20,997 nt of DNA from Chara braunii (Eukaryota > Streptophyta > Charophyceae > Charales > Characeae), in NCBI GenBank assembly GCA_003427395.1, contig BFEA01000010.1:5715515-5736511 (forward strand), given 5' to 3'. The translations under genes and the position numbers were made by a program. A model generated the notes under the pieces. It searched no databases. It worked only from the letters and a program-made list of their open reading frames with translations, and was not told where the DNA came from. Shown piece by piece: positions 17,664-20,997 of the stretch; position 1 is the first letter of the stretch; each line of letters opens with the position of its first letter.

Positions 17664-18068
17664 TTGGGAAGAAGGTTGCGGAACAGATGAGCACTCAACT
17701 CCAATGACTTCACGAAATCATCTTGAAGCCAACGGGCAAGTACAACAGATGAACATAGTGATGAGGCATCTGCTGAGGCATTACATTAAGCCCAACCAGG
17801 ATGATTGGGATGAGAAGTTGCCTCTCATTGCCAGCCCGTACAACAACGCTATGCACAATACCACCGACGTCAGTCCTAATTAACTGCATTTGGGGTGGAA
17901 ACCTAGATCAGCTCAAGACTTCCTCCTCCCTGAAAACGAACCTGCTACAAGTCCTGAACCATAAAATTCGATGTCCAGTATGAGAAATTGCTGCAGCAAG
18001 TTGTCAAACACATTACCAAATCTCAAGAAGCAATGATTGTTTCTGAGAATAAACATCAAGGAGCATAA
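17513..18068 (+). pseudogene. Ty3/gypsy (chromovirus-type) integrase remnant
   Basis: Broken C-terminal half of a retroviral-type integrase, the enzyme that joins element cDNA to host DNA. Fragments in three plus-strand frames follow the family order. LPKSIVSDRD (the second catalytic Asp region) is followed by the NGQVQQMN block, where families usually have DGQTERVN; the catalytic Glu position reads Gln here. Next come RHYIKPNQDDWDEKLP, YNNAMHNTTDVSP (as in YNxxxHxSTGxSP), LGWKPRSAQDFLLPENEP and FDVQYEKLLQQVVKHITK. Frames change near 17700 and 17960, and stop codons occur at about 17880, 17960 and 18066. A 68-bp internal duplication also breaks the frame. Upstream zinc-binding and first-Asp parts are not recognisable. 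It is clearly dead. Confidence 0.85.
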
Positions 18069-18161
18069 GTGACCAAGGATACGAATAATGTACGAGGGAC
18101 CATCCAATTCATTACGCACGATATCTAAGACCTCCCAAGGACGAGACGTCGTATTCCTGTC

Positions 18162-18563
18162 CTAGCTCACTCGCCTTAACACATGTGTCTTTCCCTTTAG
18201 TCTTCTTTCATACTCAACCACGATTTGAGGTGTTGTCTCAACAAGCTTTTGTCTTATGAACCATCGATCTTTCTTAGGATCTGCATGATGCCTGAATCTG
18301 ACCTTATATTCCCTCATTGGTTTTGGCAGTCTTCCCCTGCCAACAGGCGTGGGAACAGGCAAATCTCTGTGTTCCAGGATATCATTGACGTCCACATGGC
18401 CATCCATGGTTGCGGGGCAGCATTGACCTTCTTGATGGAAATTGTTGTGTCTTAGCGAAAGGCGCAAGCTTTGAGGCGTGGAAAACAGGGTAAGAGTGTT
18501 ATGGACTGTGGCCCCCAGCAAGCCTCGAGCCCCCCCTAAGTGAAGGCGGGCCTGAATATTCAC
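18162..18563 (-). pseudogene. Chromodomain fragment of a chromovirus, minus strand
   Basis: A 133-codon frame, on the strand opposite to the integrase. Residues about 57-122 resemble the chromodomain at the end of gypsy chromovirus integrases: a DVNDILEH block (families: VEAILDHR), a Gly/Arg/Pro linker, then EYKVRFRHHADPKKDRWF (families: EYLVKWKGYPPEEATWEP) and TTPQIVVEYERR (families: APELLEEYER). This fold binds methylated histone tails and steers insertion to heterochromatin. Only some of the aromatic residues that would make the methyl-lysine cage are obvious, as in the divergent chromodomain classes. The first 50 residues are probably not part of the domain, and the start Met is arbitrary. 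The match is by pattern only. Confidence 0.6.
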
Positions 18564-19963
18564 AAGAGTCCCTTATCTAAGCATTTTTGCAATGTGGGTA
18601 TCAGACAGTTGCTGCACGTCAGTTGGTTGAGGTGCAACTTGGGTCTCAGCCTGGACTCTATCCAGAAGCAGCAGCTGCGTCAAGCAGTTGAGCCCAGGAC
18701 GCAGGTGGTTGCGCCCTGGGCGCAACGTGAGACCGACACAACACGAAGTGGCCACGGACCAATGAGAAAGCAGCATTGTCGTTACACCTACCCACGGGCC
18801 AATTCAAACACATCAAACCCTTGGAGCTTGGAAAACGTTCGGTGTGCCCAACTGCAAAGGGCCCAGACCCTCAACTGTAGACTTGAGTCTGGGCGCAGAT
18901 ACTGGGGCCGATCGGAACCACCAGAAACTTCTTTGGCTAGGCCCAGGGAGGGAAGCAGAGGGTAGTGACTCCCATATAGGGAAAAGGCCAGCGAGGGAAG
19001 GGCATTCAGGCCTTAGCAGGAAATGCGGATACGCTGCTGCGCTACAACGCTGGCATCTGCGTTAGCCGGCTGGCCAGGCACGCGCACGGGCACTGAGGTG
19101 AGGGGCGCTGCAAGGGCAGCAGGGCGCACAACAGCCATAGTCGGGCTGCAGAGGCACGAAGGCGGGTGATGGCAAAGGTGGTCTTCGGGTAGGAGGTGCA
19201 TGAAGAGTGAGGGCCAAGGGATGACGAGGAGAGAGGAGAGAACGCACCTGGTGTATGTGGGAGGTCGTCGTTGGTGTTGATGTCATGTACATTGGTCTTC
19301 AACGACGACGTGAGCTTGTTGCACAAACATAATAGGGTAGATAGGCAGAGTAGAGTAGGCTGGGCGTTGACATGGCCTGAGGGCTTGGACATTGGCTCAT
19401 GAGTTCATTGTATCGCTCTTATTTGGATGGAATCTCGATGCATTTGAGTTCTCTGCTGTGTACATGACTATCTGGACTTCTGGGTGATTGTGCAACTTGG
19501 TTTTCTGTTTATCACTCTCGCGCATATCCCTGCACCATGTTCATCATCAGCATGTCCACCGAAGAAAATTTGTGTCTGTATTGCGAGCCCCTTCTGCTTG
19601 TCGAAGTACTTGACAGGATTACAACTGCTTGAGATACGGGCTGCTGTACAACAACACAGGGGAACAAGCTCCCCCCTTATACTGACAATCTGCATCCAAA
19701 CTAACAAAGAGGAAAACAAATATCCATCTAAAAAAAAAGGGAAAAAAAGAATATGCATATGGCAAATGCAGTTGAAACGGTTTTCACCTTTATAGTAATA
19801 AATGTTGATCCCAAGGTTCGATCCCTAGACCTTACCTCACCCGTGTGAAGTATCATGTCGACCCTTTGTGTTTGAAACCTGTGACCTGTGTTTTGGTAGC
19901 TGAATATTGTCTGTCATAGGTCTGTGTAGCTGTCGGGTCTTGAACCGTAGATCTGTCGAGTAG
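18564..19963. other. Unassigned G/C-richer DNA
   Basis: No gene recognised. The stretch 18600-19350 is richer in G and C than its surroundings. It has CAG-CTG-CG-type motifs, including a 19-base palindrome GTTGCGCCC-t-GGGCGCAAC at 18708-18726 and several CCCAGGnCGCAG-type words around it. This style is seen in LTRs of some plant elements. Frames on both strands at 18540-19392 lack motifs. The 96- and 103-codon frames at 19468-19795 on opposite strands are also unrecognised. Confidence 0.4.
18708..18726. other. 19-base palindrome GTTGCGCCC-t-GGGCGCAAC
   Basis: Perfect 9-bp arms with a single central T. It lies in a run of related GCCCAGG and CCTGGGCG words. It may be a protein-binding or structural motif of a decayed repeat, but the function is unknown. 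Confidence 0.6.
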
Positions 19964-20060
19964 GGGTCATAGTTGTTGCATTTTTGAAAGGTCAAGGTTA
20001 TAGCTGCTACAGTTATGAAAGGTCAAGGTCTTAGCTGCTACAGTCCCGAAAGGTCAAATC
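19964..20060. repeat. 31-bp tandem repeat, about three copies
   Basis: GAAAGGTCAAGG(T/T)-TAGCTGCTACAG units start at 19986, 20017 and 20048, with a diverged leading half-unit (GGTCATAGTTGTTGCATTTTT) from about 19964. The period is exactly 31 bp. After 20060 the sequence (CTTCCAGAAGGTCCGGAAGTGG) leaves the repeat. Confidence 0.85.
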
Positions 20061-20885
20061 CACTGACTTCCAGAAGGTCCGGAAGTGGCCTTTCGAGAGT
20101 TTATACACGTTAGGCGAAAATCAAGTGGGTAAGTAGGAACCCAACTTTGTCGAGTTAGTGGTACCCAGTCCCAGCCTCACTTAGTCTAGTAAGGAAGTAC
20201 CAGGTGGGATTGTGCGCACTATGGGCCCGGTAGAAAGAGGCAGACCAACGACCTACAAAAGTATAATTCAAGAGGCAGCGTCCATTCGTTCATTTATTCT
20301 GTTGTGCACCATGCGCAAGCGCTGCCCGAGGGTCTTGTGCGAGGTGGTCTGCAGATGCCCGAAGTCGAAGTGGGCTGCGAGGAAGATAGAGCACCCATCG
20401 CTGCTTGTAGGGAGTGGTAGCCGATGACCATAGGTGCCATAGCTAGCGATAGGTAGTCGTGAGGGTGTGTGTGTGTGTGATACGGAGTGAACGTGCATGG
20501 AACATTCAGGGAGGTCGCGAGTGTGTGCGTGTGAACATTTGTTGTGAATACACTGTCGGGCGGGTGACGTGTAGGCGCTCAAGCGCCATGACCAATTGGA
20601 AGGAGTTGGTATTTGAACTGCGTTCCCAGCCTTGATATCTTTGAGCTTTGAGTGGGTGCTTAACGCCCGTGTTAATTGCAACCTGTTTGCATGCATGCGG
20701 AATAAAGAAGAAGACGGGTCTGATTGCATTGGTATTGGGGCACGTTCCTGTTGTTCCACGCGCCATCACTGTTGCCAACAGGAAGGAGGCGCACGCTAGC
20801 TGGGCGCCATAGTAGTAGCTGCGCTGTCGAAGAGGAAGTCCTCCATATCTGCACCGCTGGAGGAAGATATGGCGCACCTGCAATA
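20061..20885. other. Unassigned DNA near the window end
   Basis: Contains a short (GT)n run at 20465-20479, a GGCGCT-ca-AGCGCC palindrome (20574-20587) and a CCATATCT ... AGATATGG inverted pair (20843-20850 with 20865-20872). Minus-strand frames of 163 codons (20268-20759) and 130 codons (20506-20898) overlap in different phases, are rich in His, Ser, Thr and Pro, and show no known motif. I do not call a gene. Confidence 0.4.
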
Positions 20886-20898
20886 CCAACGACGACAA

Positions 20899-20918
20899 AG
20901 AGAGATAGATAGATAGAG

Positions 20919-20997
<79 letters not shown>
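20899..20997. repeat. (GATA)n followed by (GA)n microsatellite, runs off the window
   Basis: GATA repeats with one GAGA interruption (about 20903-20947) pass into pure GA dinucleotides that continue to the last base. The true length is unknown because the window ends inside it. Confidence 0.97.

Noticed and set aside
20268-20898. 163- and 130-codon minus-strand frames near the window end
   Set aside because: They overlap in different phases, have compositions typical of random frames and contain no recognisable domain or clear gene context.
1-20997. tRNA and small structured RNA genes
   Set aside because: Scanning by eye found no pair of A-box and B-box sequences with a cloverleaf. A tRNAscan or Infernal run would be needed to exclude them fully.

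Overview
The window looks like a stretch of intergenic, repeat-rich nuclear DNA from a eukaryote with a large genome, most likely a land plant. The main evidence is a decayed Ty3/gypsy integrase next to a chromodomain fragment of the chromovirus type, a non-autonomous hAT transposon with an 8-bp target duplication, several tandem-repeat arrays, and no intact protein-coding gene in 21 kb. No open frame longer than about 210 codons exists, and the longer ones come from low-complexity or repeated DNA. I found no rRNA, tRNA, CRISPR array or bacterial operon structure. The species cannot be named from this sequence alone. The window begins in a run of 12 G and ends in a (GATA)n/(GA)n microsatellite, as draft contig ends often do.

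Layout, left half. 1-1493 is unassigned DNA starting with a G-rich tract. 1494-2110 is a tandem array of about 141-bp units. 2530-4235 and 7105-8885 are two arms of a large inverted repeat. Both arms begin at exactly the same outward-facing sequence (TGTCGAGCGCATCGG), and both carry a conserved run of three short hairpins. They resemble two long terminal repeats of one family in opposite orientation, or the arms of a foldback element. Between them lie a roughly 124-bp minisatellite (4281-4685), a pyrimidine-rich stretch (about 5030-5960) and unassigned DNA.

Layout, right half. Two diverged direct copies of a roughly 0.9-kb repeat lie at about 9080-11255 and 11645-12515. The first is split by a 1304-bp hAT element (9787-11090) flanked by GCCTAGAT. 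The second copy shows what the uninterrupted site looked like. Then come a foldback repeat cluster (12889-13300), a promoter-like segment with a tandem duplication (about 13700-14110), a (CTT)n tract and a dimeric satellite-like array alternating 81- and 91-bp steps (14560-16030). The decayed chromovirus remnant follows: integrase on the plus strand at 17513-18068, chromodomain on the minus strand at 18162-18563. The last 2.4 kb is mostly unassigned, with a 31-bp tandem repeat at 19964-20060.

No set of genes works together here. The history is one of successive transposon insertions, tandem amplification, inversion and point decay. The most informative structures are the hAT insertion with its internal empty-site control, the paired arms with the three-hairpin cassette, the 81/91-bp dimeric array, and the perfect-class foldback at 12898-13072.
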